Shown: positions 51,669 through 59,742 of the stretch, piece by piece
How the letters are laid out: each line of letters begins with the position of its first letter
How positions within the stretch are numbered: position 1 is the first letter of the stretch
Assembly (NCBI RefSeq): GCF_900110645.1
Contig: NZ_FOFB01000005.1
Location: forward strand, 124,001-188,000
Source: Neolewinella agarilytica
Lineage (GTDB): Bacteria; Bacteroidota; Bacteroidia; Chitinophagales; Saprospiraceae
DNA: 64,000 bases
Direction of reading: 5' to 3'
The notes under the pieces: generated by a model
Databases searched by the model: none
The model's input: the letters and a program-made list of their open reading frames with translations, nothing else
What the model was told of the DNA's origin: nothing
Made by a program: the position numbers and the translations under genes

Positions 51669-52991
51669 ATGAGGAAACATCACTTGATCTATCTGTTATT
51701 GCTCTGCCTGGTTTTCCCGTTATCAGCGCAGGATTATCCCGCTATGCTATCGCTTGAACGGCAAACGGAGCTGCATGATGCCTGGCTGACCGAGCGGGCA
51801 CAGACGGTACTTCCTATGCTCATGAAACGGGCTGAAGTAGATATGTGGCTGCTCATCAGTCGGGAATACAACGAAGATCCGGTGCTGAACACCATGCTGC
51901 CCGGTAAATGGATGGGCGCACGCCGGACGACGATGCTGCTGATTTATGACCCCGGTAACGGCCAGCCCCTTGAAACCCTTGCCTGCGCCCGCTATGCTGT
52001 GGGCGATGTGTTTAAAAAGGCATGGGACCCCGAAGCCCAGCCCGATCAGTGGGCCGCCCTGAGTCAGCTTATCACTGACCGTAACCCGAAAAAAATTGCG
52101 GTGAACCGAAGCCCGGACTTCGGTCTTGCCGACGGCATCAGCTCTTACCACTACGACAAACTACGGGAAAGCATGCCAACAAGCTATCGTGATCGTATCG
52201 TCAACGGAGACAAACTGGCCATCGGCTGGCTGGAAACCAGAACGCCTTCGGAAATGACCGTTTATCGCCAGGTGATGGCGGTTGCCCACGCCATCATCGC
52301 TGAGGCTTTTAGTAATAAGGTCATTACGCCCGGTGTGACGACGACCGATGAGGTCGTCTGGTTCATGCGCGAGCGTTCCAATAAGCTCGGCCTGGGTGTT
52401 TGGTTCCACCCGACAGTTGATGTGCAGCGTAAAGAACAAGATGAACTCTATGCCTTTAGCGGCCGGCCGGGTAGCGTCGTTATTCAGCCCGGGGACCTGT
52501 TGCACTGCGACTTCGGCATCACTTACTGCGGTCTGAATACGGACACCCAGCACAATGCTTACGTGCTAAAACCCGGCGAGGACGAAGCGCCGGCATTCCT
52601 CGTCGATGCTTTTCGTCAGGGTATGGAAACCATGGATGTGCTGACGGCTGAGTACAAAAACGGCCGCACGGGTAATGAACTGTTGGCTGCCGCTCTGGCC
52701 AAAGGCAAAGCCAAAGGGCTGCGACCAACCATCTACACCCACCCCATTGGCTACCACGGCCACGGAGCCGGCCCAACCGTTGGTCTTTGGGATCAGCAGG
52801 GTGGGGTGCCCGTTCGCGGAGACTATCCGCTGCACCCCAATACGGCCTACAGCATCGAACTGAACACAAAGGTGTACCTTGATGCCTGGGGTAAGGATAT
52901 CCGCATGATGATGGAAGAAGATGGCTATTGGGACGGAAAGACCTTCCGCTATATTGATGGTCGGCAGACGGAACTTTACCTGATTCGATAG
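51669..52991 (+). CDS. M24 family metallopeptidase (Xaa-Pro aminopeptidase-like), exported
   Basis: From the ATG at 51669 (440 aa), which starts a signal peptide (HLIYLLLLCLVFPLSAQ); a longer frame covers the promoter and a repeat. The N-terminal creatinase-like domain is followed by the pita-bread fold: LLHCDFGITYCGLNTDTQHNAY with two metal Asp residues, HPIGYHGHGAGPT with the metal His, and YSIELNTKV with the metal Glu. Family members remove N-terminal residues before proline. It acts outside the cytoplasm, complementing the S46 enzyme in peptide use. Confidence 0.92.
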   Translation: MRKHHLIYLLLLCLVFPLSAQDYPAMLSLERQTELHDAWLTERAQTVLPMLMKRAEVDMWLLISREYNEDPVLNTMLPGKWMGARRTTMLLIYDPGNGQPLETLACARYAVGDVFKKAWDPEAQPDQWAALSQLITDRNPKKIAVNRSPDFGLADGISSYHYDKLRESMPTSYRDRIVNGDKLAIGWLETRTPSEMTVYRQVMAVAHAIIAEAFSNKVITPGVTTTDEVVWFMRERSNKLGLGVWFHPTVDVQRKEQDELYAFSGRPGSVVIQPGDLLHCDFGITYCGLNTDTQHNAYVLKPGEDEAPAFLVDAFRQGMETMDVLTAEYKNGRTGNELLAAALAKGKAKGLRPTIYTHPIGYHGHGAGPTVGLWDQQGGVPVRGDYPLHPNTAYSIELNTKVYLDAWGKDIRMMMEEDGYWDGKTFRYIDGRQTELYLIR

Positions 52992-53003
52992 TAATTTTGA
53001 CTT

Positions 53004-53726
53004 ATGAACAAGTACTTGTGGTTATTCATCGGAATACTGTCTTCGTTAATGGCTGCGGGAGGACTGATGCTTAAAGGGGATATTCCTAAGCTCTTGTCGG
53101 CAGGAATGTTCTTGGTAGGGATGATTGTAGCGATGGTCGCTTTTATCTCTTTTTTTGTTTCCCGGAGCAAACAACAGACCCGGGACACTCAGCGGGTCAT
53201 CACCGACCTGGAATTACTCCGTCTTTTCTCAAAGCAGCCAGGCGGATTGCTTTCAGCGGATATGATTGCCGATAAAACGGAGCTGACTAAAGGCGAGGCT
53301 ACGGCAAGACTATCGAATCTATCCACCGGCGGCTTGCTTATTGCTGGGGCTAACCCAACCGGGATGAAGTACTTCTACGAACTCTCCGCCCCGCTGGAAG
53401 AGATTTCCGGGATAGATCTCTCCGGGGAGCCTTTCCTTACCATCGAGGATTTGCAAAACATCTTCATTGCTTATGACTATAAAGTCAGCCCCCACGATCT
53501 GATGGTGACCACCGGTTTACCCTGGAACATGCTCTCCCGGGAGATGCAGCATTTCCGGAAGCAGGGGGTGGTGGACGTAGCTTATATCCAGCGGCCCGGA
53601 GATAGCTATAAGCAGTATATTCTGATGGAAGAATACCACCGGTCTGACACACTGGACCTGGAGAGCCGTATGCGTATAAATGAGGAGGTGAAGCAGGTGC
53701 TCTATGATGAGAATCTGCTTGTCTAA
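53004..53726 (+). CDS. Membrane-anchored protein with winged-helix-like segment, unknown
   Basis: A 240-aa protein starting 12 bp after the M24 stop. Two membrane helices (WLFIGILSSLMAAGGLML; AGMFLVGMIVAMVAFISFFV) precede a cytoplasmic part. Residues 65-115 (DLELLRLFSKQPGGLLSADMIADKTELTKGEATARLSNL) look like a winged helix of the DprA/MarR kind, and a second similar unit may follow near 145-190. It may be a membrane-bound regulator, but no target is evident. Confidence 0.65.
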   Translation: MNKYLWLFIGILSSLMAAGGLMLKGDIPKLLSAGMFLVGMIVAMVAFISFFVSRSKQQTRDTQRVITDLELLRLFSKQPGGLLSADMIADKTELTKGEATARLSNLSTGGLLIAGANPTGMKYFYELSAPLEEISGIDLSGEPFLTIEDLQNIFIAYDYKVSPHDLMVTTGLPWNMLSREMQHFRKQGVVDVAYIQRPGDSYKQYILMEEYHRSDTLDLESRMRINEEVKQVLYDENLLV

Positions 53727-53824
53727 AGAAATTCATAAGCCGGGGTTAAGGTAAATTTAAACCGGCATCGGGACAGAGGGGAAATTCAGTGAAAGCGGGT
53801 TATTAGGGTATAAAATCCCTAATT

Positions 53825-54223
53825 ATGCGACTCTTACTTTCTTTTTTAGTCTTACTTCTTGCGTTGCCCGTCAGTGCGCAACGTGGCCGGGGACCATCAC
53901 TTGTTGGCGTTTGGATAGAAACGGCCGGCCAGCGGGCCGGGCAACCGGTCATTCCCGCCAGCCGTAACCAGCAAACCACGCTTATCCTGGAGCGGGATGG
54001 TTTCTTTGAAGAAATCCGCCCATCCCGGTCGCGTTACCGTCAGAACCGATATACGGGCACCTGGGATGCAGATTATCGGCAGGGGGGATTGGTGATGCAG
54101 GTAGACCGCGGCCGCCGTCGCCCGCAGCTGATTCGCCATACCATTGTTTATAGCGATCGGAATGAGTTGGTGCTTCGCAGCCGGACTACGGGGCGAGAAC
54201 GGGTGTTCATCCGAAGGAGGTGA
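53825..54223 (+). CDS. Small secreted basic protein, lipocalin-like
   Basis: A 132-aa protein with a signal peptide (LLLSFLVLLLALPVSAQ) and a very Arg-rich mature part. GVWIETAG, TLILERDGFFEEI, YTGTWDADYRQGGLVMQV and ELVLRSRTTGRERVFIRR alternate strands, as in small lipocalin-like barrels of Bacteroidota. Function unknown. A clear terminator follows. Confidence 0.65.
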   Translation: MRLLLSFLVLLLALPVSAQRGRGPSLVGVWIETAGQRAGQPVIPASRNQQTTLILERDGFFEEIRPSRSRYRQNRYTGTWDADYRQGGLVMQVDRGRRRPQLIRHTIVYSDRNELVLRSRTTGRERVFIRRR

Positions 54224-54230
54224 TCCTTAC

Positions 54231-54267
54231 AGAATGACAGAATAAGTATTCTGTCATTCTACTCTTT
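54231..54267 (+). terminator. Rho-independent terminator
   Basis: A perfect 13-bp stem (AGAATGACAGAAT at 54231-54243 with 54248-54260), 4-nt loop, then ACTCTTTTTA. Confidence 0.9.
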
Positions 54268-54270
54268 TTA

Positions 54271-54303
54271 TTGTTCTCACCTCAACCAGCTTCCTTACCT
54301 TTG
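54271..54303 (+). promoter_or_regulatory. Candidate promoter of the ferredoxin gene
   Basis: TTG at 54271-54273, a 22-bp spacer, and TACCTTTG at 54296-54303, 26 nt before the ATG at 54330. Confidence 0.55.
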
Positions 54304-54329
54304 CGTCTTCTTTAAGCAAAGCAATTGTT

Positions 54330-54665
54330 ATGACCGAAGATGGCAACGTACTCATTACCGTAGTGGATCGTCACGGTGAAGCTCACGAACTGGAAGCACC
54401 GACGGATATGAACATGAACCTCATGGAGGTTTGTAAGTCCTATGAGCTACCCGTAAAAGGTACCTGCGGGGGTATGGCGCTCTGTAGTACCTGCCATTGC
54501 TACGTACTGTCAGAAACGGCATTGCCCGAAATGGGAGAGGACGAAGAAGACATGCTTGATCAGGCTTTTTTCGTGGAGGATAACTCCCGTCTTGGCTGCC
54601 AGCTACGAATTACGGAGGCACTGGACGGCCTGCGGGTTCAACTGGCACCGGAAGCAGATGATTAA
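54330..54665 (+). CDS. Adrenodoxin-type [2Fe-2S] ferredoxin
   Basis: A 111-aa electron carrier. Cluster ligands are Cys46, Cys52, Cys55 and Cys90 (GTCGGMALCSTC; RLGCQL), the C-x5-C-x2-C spacing of vertebrate/ISC-type ferredoxins, with an acidic partner-binding stretch (EMGEDEEDMLDQ). It is likely involved in Fe-S cluster assembly or electron supply to oxygenases; partner unknown. Its stop lies 26 bp before the tRNA promoter. Confidence 0.93.
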   Translation: MTEDGNVLITVVDRHGEAHELEAPTDMNMNLMEVCKSYELPVKGTCGGMALCSTCHCYVLSETALPEMGEDEEDMLDQAFFVEDNSRLGCQLRITEALDGLRVQLAPEADD

Positions 54666-54690
54666 TTTTTTTCGAAAGTTGCAATAAACT

Positions 54691-54720
54691 TTTGTAGTCT
54701 CAGAATTGTCTATATCTTTG
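54691..54720 (+). promoter_or_regulatory. Promoter of the initiator tRNA gene
   Basis: TTTG (54691-54694), 18-bp spacer, TATCTTTG (54713-54720): a full match to the Bacteroidota consensus TTTG-N18-20-TAnnTTTG. The tRNA begins 72 bp later. Confidence 0.8.
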
Positions 54721-54792
54721 CAGCCCCTTAACGAAGGGTGTACAGTAAGTCTTCAAATTGTTTCGGCATTTTGCAGCAACAAAAACTAACAT

Positions 54793-55167
54793 CGCGGGGT
54801 GGAGCAGTTGGTAGCTCGTCGGGCTCAAGATTGTAACTTAAAGGGTCGCTTAGCGACTTTGAATCATACCTACTTAAGTGATTCGCTGATCTAATCAGAC
54901 TTTAAGCTTGCTTGGGCTGCTATGGAAGAAACTCCATAGTGAATTTCATCAAATTCGGGGAAGCCTTTAGTATGGTAATCCCGAGCCAAGCCTTGTTCTT
55001 CGGAACTCGGAAGGTGTAGAGACTTAATGGTGAACACCGTAGTATTAATTTACCGGTGAAGAGAAAGTCCAGACCATCAAATCCGTCATAATTCGTTGAC
55101 GGGCGTAGCGAAAGCTATAGTGGTACGCATAACCCGAAGGTCACAGGTTCGAGTCCTGTCCCCGCTA
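54793..55167 (+). tRNA. Initiator tRNA-fMet (CAT), interrupted by a group I intron
   Basis: Exons 54793-54825 and 55128-55167 join into a 73-nt cloverleaf: acceptor CGCGGGG with CCCCGCT, D stem GAGC/GCTC, anticodon stem TCGGG/CCCGA around CTCATAA, T stem ACAGG/CCTGT. Three consecutive G-C pairs in the anticodon stem (GGG/CCC) and the unpaired 1-72 position (C with T) are the marks of initiator rather than elongator tRNA-Met or tRNA-Ile2. CCA is not fully encoded; the gene is followed by CA only. The break lies between U33 and C34, just before the anticodon. The 3' exon end doubles as the attachment site of the integrated element. Confidence 0.96.
54826..55127 (+). ncRNA. Group I intron (IC3-like) in tRNA-fMet
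   Basis: 302 nt, no ORF. P1 pairs the 5' exon and intron start (GGCT then CAAG, 54822-54829) with CTTGGGCT (54911-54918), leaving the diagnostic U-G wobble at the splice site (54825 with 54915). P2 is 54920-54926/54933-54939. P4 is CGGG (54956-54959) with CCCG (54980-54983). P6a has a TTCG tetraloop (54995-55006). P7 is GACT (55021-55024) with AGTC (55066-55069). P8 is CACCG/CGGTG (55035-55039/55054-55058). P9 is 55083-55088/55097-55102, and a GAAA-capped stem follows (55106-55117). The last base is G (55127). Core strings GAGCCAAGCC, CGGAAGGTG and AAGAGAAAGTCC recall cyanobacterial tRNA introns. Self-splicing is expected. Confidence 0.95.
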
Positions 55168-55169
55168 CA
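55154..55169. repeat. attL: 16-bp direct repeat at the tRNA 3' end
   Basis: TCCTGTCCCCGCTACA, covering the T-stem end, acceptor strand and discriminator base. It is repeated exactly at 63830-63845. Confidence 0.93.
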
Positions 55170-55185
55170 ATTTTTTTATTTTTTC

Positions 55186-55230
55186 AAAGGGCTAAACTAT
55201 TGACTTTCAATGGTTTAGCTCTTTTTTTTT
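55186..55230 (+). terminator. Element-borne terminator behind the tRNA
   Basis: AAAGGGCTAAAC (55186-55197) pairs with GTTTAGCTCTTT (55213-55224, one G-U) and runs into nine or more T. It sits just inside the left end and replaces the terminator displaced to 63849. Confidence 0.85.
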
Positions 55231-55302
55231 GCCTCCTTTTGCAATGGCTTTTGCGCAATACCTGCTACAAAATGAAAAAAGACCAAAAAAAAGTCAAAAA
55301 AA

Positions 55303-55326
55303 CCGTGCCGGAGTAATCCGACACGG
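55303..55326 (-). terminator. Terminator of the element's leftward operon
   Basis: CCGTGCCGGA pairs with TCCGACACGG (one mismatch, GTAA loop). Read leftward it is followed by TTTTTTTGACTTTTTTTT. It lies 33 bp past the last element gene and shields the tRNA. Confidence 0.85.
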
Positions 55327-55358
55327 CAAAAAACATCCTGAAAATGATTGGCTTCTAC

Positions 55359-56039
55359 TTACTCATCAAATGCACGGTAGTTTGTCCTCACCATGTTTAG
55401 CCCTGAATCGTCTACAATGAAGGTCGGCTCATCCAGGGGGTGGGGGCCTGCTGGCTTGACTTTGACCAGGCCGGAGAACATAATGTTCGCGCCTGTCGTC
55501 AAATCTGCCAAAGAAACGATGTTCGCACCTGCTGACTGATTGCGAGCGTTTGCCAGGTTAACCAGGCGTTCAGCACTCCGGTAAAGCTCTGCATCTGCAT
55601 CAGTAGCGGCGCGTACTTCGGCACGTTCCATGATGGCGGCGCGTTCATCGGGGGTAATGGGGGGCGGGGTGAATTCATCCTTCCCATATCGCTTAGGGTC
55701 TTCGCTAACGGGGTAACAGTCGTTAGCTACCTCAATAAGTGCTGTAAGCTCTTTTGGGTAAAAGAAAGCGGTTGTAAGTGCGCTGTCTCGTACTGGCAAA
55801 TCCTGATAACCTGAATAGTCTAACCATAGACGAACGGCTGCGCGTTCAGTATCGTCAGCATGGTTTCCAGCTGTCAAAAGTTTGTCCATCATATACGGCG
55901 TTGCGGCCTTGCCTTCTGTTAGGGGGGTTATTGCATCGTGTAGCCTCTGAAGGTTCCCGGCTATTTCCTTACGACGTTCTGCCAGGGCGGTGAGTTGTGC
56001 TTCTGCCAGGTCCCGGCGGCGGTGAATGAGTACACTCAT
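55359..56039 (-). CDS. Element protein of unknown function
   Basis: A 226-aa soluble protein. The first 60 residues are helical and charged (RRDLAEAQLTALAERRKEIAGNLQRL), possibly coiled coil. The middle is rich in Ala/Glu (TPDERAAIMERAEVRAATDADAELY), and the C-terminus is less regular. No motif recognised. It is the last gene of the leftward run and starts 17 bp after its upstream neighbour. A structural or scaffold role beside the S49 peptidase is possible but unsupported. Confidence 0.6.
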   Translation of the reverse strand: MSVLIHRRRDLAEAQLTALAERRKEIAGNLQRLHDAITPLTEGKAATPYMMDKLLTAGNHADDTERAAVRLWLDYSGYQDLPVRDSALTTAFFYPKELTALIEVANDCYPVSEDPKRYGKDEFTPPPITPDERAAIMERAEVRAATDADAELYRSAERLVNLANARNQSAGANIVSLADLTTGANIMFSGLVKVKPAGPHPLDEPTFIVDDSGLNMVRTNYRAFDE

Positions 56040-56056
56040 AGTTTGAACTTATTTGG

Positions 56057-56488
56057 TTAAGAAATTTGTTTCACGCTCCCGGAATTGATGGATACCAGGT
56101 AGCGAAGTATTCGTTCATCTTTTATTAGTTCCTCTGCTGTGTAGCGGGTGCCCCTGATCTTCAGGGCGGGCGCTGTCAGCTGGTAACTAATACCTTCCAG
56201 CTCAAAAACACAACGGCTTAAAACGTCCTCGCTAATGACACGTTTTGCGGCGTAATACTTTTGATTTGGGAAGTAATACTTCTCTTCTCCGTCCCATTTT
56301 TTCGCGTCTACTTCAGCGATAAATTTTTTCGCTGCCAAAACATCAGGGCTTAGGGTAATGGGGGCGGGTTCAGCTGGGGGCGTGTCTTCCTGGGGAAGTA
56401 GTTGTTCTGTCAGGTGTTCAAGGTCTTTAAGACGTTCGTCAGCGTCTACGATAGCCTTTTCCACATGGGGTAGTTTGTTTTCTGTCAT
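56057..56488 (-). CDS. Element protein of unknown function
   Basis: A 143-aa protein. An N-terminal helix and acidic-proline linker (LPQEDTPPAEPAPITL) precede a compact domain (KFIAEVDAKKWDGEEKYYFPNQKYYAAKRVI). No family recognised. It lies 43 bp downstream of the S49 gene and 17 bp before the last gene, so it is part of the same transcript. Confidence 0.55.
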   Translation of the reverse strand: MTENKLPHVEKAIVDADERLKDLEHLTEQLLPQEDTPPAEPAPITLSPDVLAAKKFIAEVDAKKWDGEEKYYFPNQKYYAAKRVISEDVLSRCVFELEGISYQLTAPALKIRGTRYTAEELIKDERILRYLVSINSGSVKQIS

Positions 56489-56531
56489 GGGGGTAATTTA
56501 TTGAGCTGTCACGGTGGCCAGCTGGTGAGAA

Positions 56532-57536
56532 TTATTTTTTGCGTCCGGCTAATGAAGCGGATATTTTTTGCGACATCGGAGTATTGAGGTAAACCCGCTT
56601 ACCTGGGTTTGCCTGGGGTGTTGTGGATCTGCTTTGAAGACGTGCAACGCGGCCAGGGCGCTCTTTAAACTTCAGGCAATGGTTAATCCAGATCAACGCT
56701 TTTTGATAGCCGCCAATGTCATCTATCAAGCCCCGTTGTTTTGCTTCGGCTGCCATGAACATTTCGCCCGACAACGTGCCGTTAACGTCTCCCTTTAGAA
56801 TCCTGTGTTCTTTGACTGCTGCCAGGAACATCTTATTTACCTGGTTAACCTTTTGGGTTAATGGCTGGTAATCTCCTCTTAGGGCTGATCTGTGTGCGTG
56901 GTTCTTCTTAGTTGACTTGTCAGCGTAGATTGTGAGGTACCTGGTACGCTCAACTTCAGCTGCAACCTTATCAACTTTCAGCATAGTGCCAATGCTTCCA
57001 ACCTCAACACCTGGCGAGCTTGCGACGATCTTATTAGCCGGTAGTGTTCCCATGATGGCAGCACTTGCCATGAAGTGAGTAAACACAACTACCGGCTTAC
57101 TCATTCCCTCAATCGTTGCTGCTAACATCTGGCCAGCTGTGACCATTCCACCACCACTATTTACTTCCAGCAGTACGGCGGCTATATTGGGGTTACTGTC
57201 GGCGGCGGTCAGCTCGGCGGTAAGGTGGTTTACTCCTCTGATCCAAAGAAAGTCCTGGGACAACATTAGCCCGGTCAGCTGAAGGTGAGCGATTGACTTT
57301 TTAGGGGTGCTGCTGCTGTTGTTCAGGTTCACCTGAACACCTCCGGCGGGGCTCCCGCTGGCACTCATCAGGCGGGCTGCTACGGCTTCCCGGCGGCGGT
57401 CTATTTCCGCTCCGGTGATGGTGTTCGCCAGGGTAGATAGTTCACTCTCAAACGCTTGCCAGTAAGCAGGTGAGACGGCCAGCGGTTCACCTTTTAGGCT
57501 GGTAATCAGTTGGTTAAGTTGTAAGTTGCTTCTCAT
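56532..57536 (-). CDS. S49 family serine peptidase (phage protease/SppA-like)
   Basis: A 334-aa protein with a ClpP/SppA crotonase-like core. IAAVLLEVNSGGGMVTAGQML (near 118-138) is the substrate/oxyanion strand, Ser158 in FMASAAIMGT is the probable nucleophile, and SSPGVEVGSIGTM follows. A Lys for the Ser-Lys dyad would lie in YADKSTKKNH (about 205-215). There is no signal peptide or membrane helix, unlike cellular SppA. Such soluble forms process capsid or scaffold proteins in phages, and they also turn up on small integrative elements. No capsid gene is recognisable here. Confidence 0.85.
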   Translation of the reverse strand: MRSNLQLNQLITSLKGEPLAVSPAYWQAFESELSTLANTITGAEIDRRREAVAARLMSASGSPAGGVQVNLNNSSSTPKKSIAHLQLTGLMLSQDFLWIRGVNHLTAELTAADSNPNIAAVLLEVNSGGGMVTAGQMLAATIEGMSKPVVVFTHFMASAAIMGTLPANKIVASSPGVEVGSIGTMLKVDKVAAEVERTRYLTIYADKSTKKNHAHRSALRGDYQPLTQKVNQVNKMFLAAVKEHRILKGDVNGTLSGEMFMAAEAKQRGLIDDIGGYQKALIWINHCLKFKERPGRVARLQSRSTTPQANPGKRVYLNTPMSQKISASLAGRKK

Positions 57537-57728
57537 ATAACATCAAATTTTAGTGGTTTCTGTCCCAAAAAAAGCTAATCCGCGCACTAAGCGTTAGGCT
57601 GCTTTATTTGTTAAAGTTACTTTTTTGTTTCATAAGTCATTATTTAACAGCGTTTTAAACATTTAAATAATAAATTTTGAAATTTTGGTTTGTCGACGAT
57701 CTGAAGCCGTTTTTGTAGCGTGTTTTTT

Positions 57729-59393
57729 TTACAGTAGTGGAGCGACACTTGCCAGTTCTCCGGTCTGGTGGTTCAGGGGTTGAAAACTACCGTAAGCCTC
57801 TATTAGTGCCTCATACCAGCACCTCCCTTTAAAGAACTTACTCAACTCTCTCTCCTCAAGTCGCGCGCGGCGGGTTAACGCTGTCTCGATGTTTTCAATC
57901 TTCCCTTGCATCCAGCACCATAAATTATTTTTTTCAGCAATAGAGGCGGCGGTTTGTAGGTGTTCAATAATCCCTGCATCAGTTGTCGAGGCTTCAGCGC
58001 GAAGGATAAGCGACTTTACAATTATCCTCTCCATACGGTCCGACTTAACCGGGGCCGGAGTTTGTCTTTTGTACTCTGACTTTTTGACCTGGGAAAAGTC
58101 TACAACCGTCACTCGCTGCCGGCGGTTACGTTTGCTATCGGTGCTGTTCGCTGGCACCCAATCAAACCAACCGGAAAGGGCTTGTTGCCCAATAGCTACC
58201 ATCTTTTCACGGTCGAACAAGTCGCGCCAATCAAAACCAACTAAGGTTCTAAAATAGTCACCTTTCAACTCAACCTCCAGACGTGCAACGGTGTCCTCGA
58301 TACCGTTAATCTTGTGAAATTCTGAAATGTATTCTTTCTTAGATGTTTCCAGCTCTTTAGTCTTATTGTAGCAACGAACAAACCTACCGGCTGATCGGCT
58401 CCCAAAACTGAAGCCTTCTATTTCATCAGTCGCCAGGCTAACATACTTTTTTGCCTTATGGTAAGCGCTCTGTCGGACGGCCTCAATGTTACGGTCATGG
58501 ACGGCGTTCAAAAACGTCATCAGGCCGGGGCTATCAAATGCAATGTCTGCCCGGAATGGCTTAATGACATTTGAGTTTAAAGCCTTTACGGGATTATCAA
58601 CAATAGCCTCCCGGCTTAGCGTCGTATCGTAAAGTGTAGAGTTGGTAATTTCCAACTTCGCGGAGCCTTCTAAACTGGATTGCCTTGCATCCCAAAGCAC
58701 ATTTGCAACGTGTACTCCTCGCGTCCATACTGAAGCCTTCCTCCCATAAAGTTTACCTCCGGTGCCTTGTTCATGAAAGTAGTATTCTCCGGCCTTGTGT
58801 AGCCCGTCTTTATCAAATTCCATAAAGGGAAGATCTCCTTCAGTTATTTTTAAAGCCATTGTATCCAGTTGGGCTAATGTCTTTTGTCCATAGCTAGTAC
58901 CACAGGCTGAAGACGGAACCGGGGCGGCGTAATCGAGCGGGCAATCCGCGAAGGTTTGCAGCTGGTTAGCAACGGTGGCAGCGGCTTCGGTCATCTTCGC
59001 AATGATAGCTCCATCATCAAGCGCCCGGTTCATCTGAAACACCAGGCTACCAGGCCGGTCTTTCTGGTTCCATCGGACGGTTGATATGTGTTTCCCTCTT
59101 AGGGTTAAATAAGCCTTCCGGCCATCGTCACCGTATCGGGGTGCTACTCTTTCCAGCTGGTATGGGGGAAAATCGACTACATAGTTAGTGGCGAAGTGCG
59201 CATCTAAAGCCGTGAAGACTCTCTCCGGTACGGTGGACGTTAGGTAAAGGGCTTTAGGCTTCGTGGGGCCATTGTCCACTTTTATCGCGTTATACTCGGC
59301 GCGAAGATTAGGCGGGGTAGTATCGGAGGTGTTGCAGAATTTTGCTAAATCCAATACCTTTACCACATTGTTTATTGAATCGTGCGAAAGCAT
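57729..59393 (-). CDS. Rep_trans-like replication initiator
   Basis: A 554-aa protein. The central section (about 310-375) has the replication initiation factor pattern: FSFGSRSAGRFVRCYNKTKELETSKKEY leading to ARLEVELKGDYFRTL. The GSR...R-x-Y-x-K-E and R-x-E-x-x-x-K-G spacing matches pT181-type Rep and the NicK relaxase of ICEBs1. The Tyr in RCYNK or a nearby Tyr would be the nicking residue. The N-terminal 300 residues are not recognised and make it longer than typical members (about 300-400 aa). It probably nicks the element's origin for rolling-circle replication after excision. Confidence 0.7.
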   Translation of the reverse strand: MLSHDSINNVVKVLDLAKFCNTSDTTPPNLRAEYNAIKVDNGPTKPKALYLTSTVPERVFTALDAHFATNYVVDFPPYQLERVAPRYGDDGRKAYLTLRGKHISTVRWNQKDRPGSLVFQMNRALDDGAIIAKMTEAAATVANQLQTFADCPLDYAAPVPSSACGTSYGQKTLAQLDTMALKITEGDLPFMEFDKDGLHKAGEYYFHEQGTGGKLYGRKASVWTRGVHVANVLWDARQSSLEGSAKLEITNSTLYDTTLSREAIVDNPVKALNSNVIKPFRADIAFDSPGLMTFLNAVHDRNIEAVRQSAYHKAKKYVSLATDEIEGFSFGSRSAGRFVRCYNKTKELETSKKEYISEFHKINGIEDTVARLEVELKGDYFRTLVGFDWRDLFDREKMVAIGQQALSGWFDWVPANSTDSKRNRRQRVTVVDFSQVKKSEYKRQTPAPVKSDRMERIIVKSLILRAEASTTDAGIIEHLQTAASIAEKNNLWCWMQGKIENIETALTRRARLEERELSKFFKGRCWYEALIEAYGSFQPLNHQTGELASVAPLL

Positions 59394-59742
59394 GAAACAT
59401 TAATTTTGGCCCCGTTGGACGGCAATCCGGCGGGGCCTTTTTAGGCTCGCGCGGGGCGGTTATTGTTTATTGAGGCCTATTGGCCTACGTGCTGCCTGGG
59501 TGCGATCATGACGGCAATCAATTACGCGGGCGGATTCTCTGACGTCGGAGCGGGCGTTGCATCCCGTCTAACATGAACCTTTTTATGAGCCATCTAAGCC
59601 ATAGCGTGACCAGATGAGGGAAAAGCGTGGTTGGGCTGTCAGCACGTCAGCAATGGAGGCTGACAGCCCGTCACGCATTAGGATGAGTGGCACCACATCG
59701 GGAAGGTTCAAAACCCTGAATGGTGCCTCTCATATCATTACT
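59394..59742. other. Non-coding gap upstream of rep with hairpins, candidate origin/copy-control region
   Basis: 349 bp. A rightward terminator-like hairpin (GGCCCCG 59408-59414 with CGGGGCC 59431-59437, then TTTTTA) lies 15 bp from the rep start and points against rep, as an antisense RNA terminator would. A perfect 11-bp stem, GGGCTGTCAGC (59633-59643) with its complement (59659-59669), has a 15-nt loop. AGGCC-TATT-GGCCT is a smaller palindrome near 59473. Rolling-circle origins usually lie at such cruciforms near rep. Confidence 0.5.

Noticed and set aside
54826-55127. Insert read as a degenerate gene or a tRNA pseudogene
   Set aside because: The pairing scheme, splice-site U-G wobble and terminal G explain the whole insert as a group I intron, and both exons form a perfect tRNA.
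54793-55167. tRNA-Ile2 (CAT, lysidine) or elongator tRNA-Met
   Set aside because: Three G-C pairs in the anticodon stem and the mismatched 1-72 position are initiator features.
59523-59593. 23-codon minus-strand ORF upstream of rep
   Set aside because: It is too short to separate from chance; a leader-peptide role cannot be supported.
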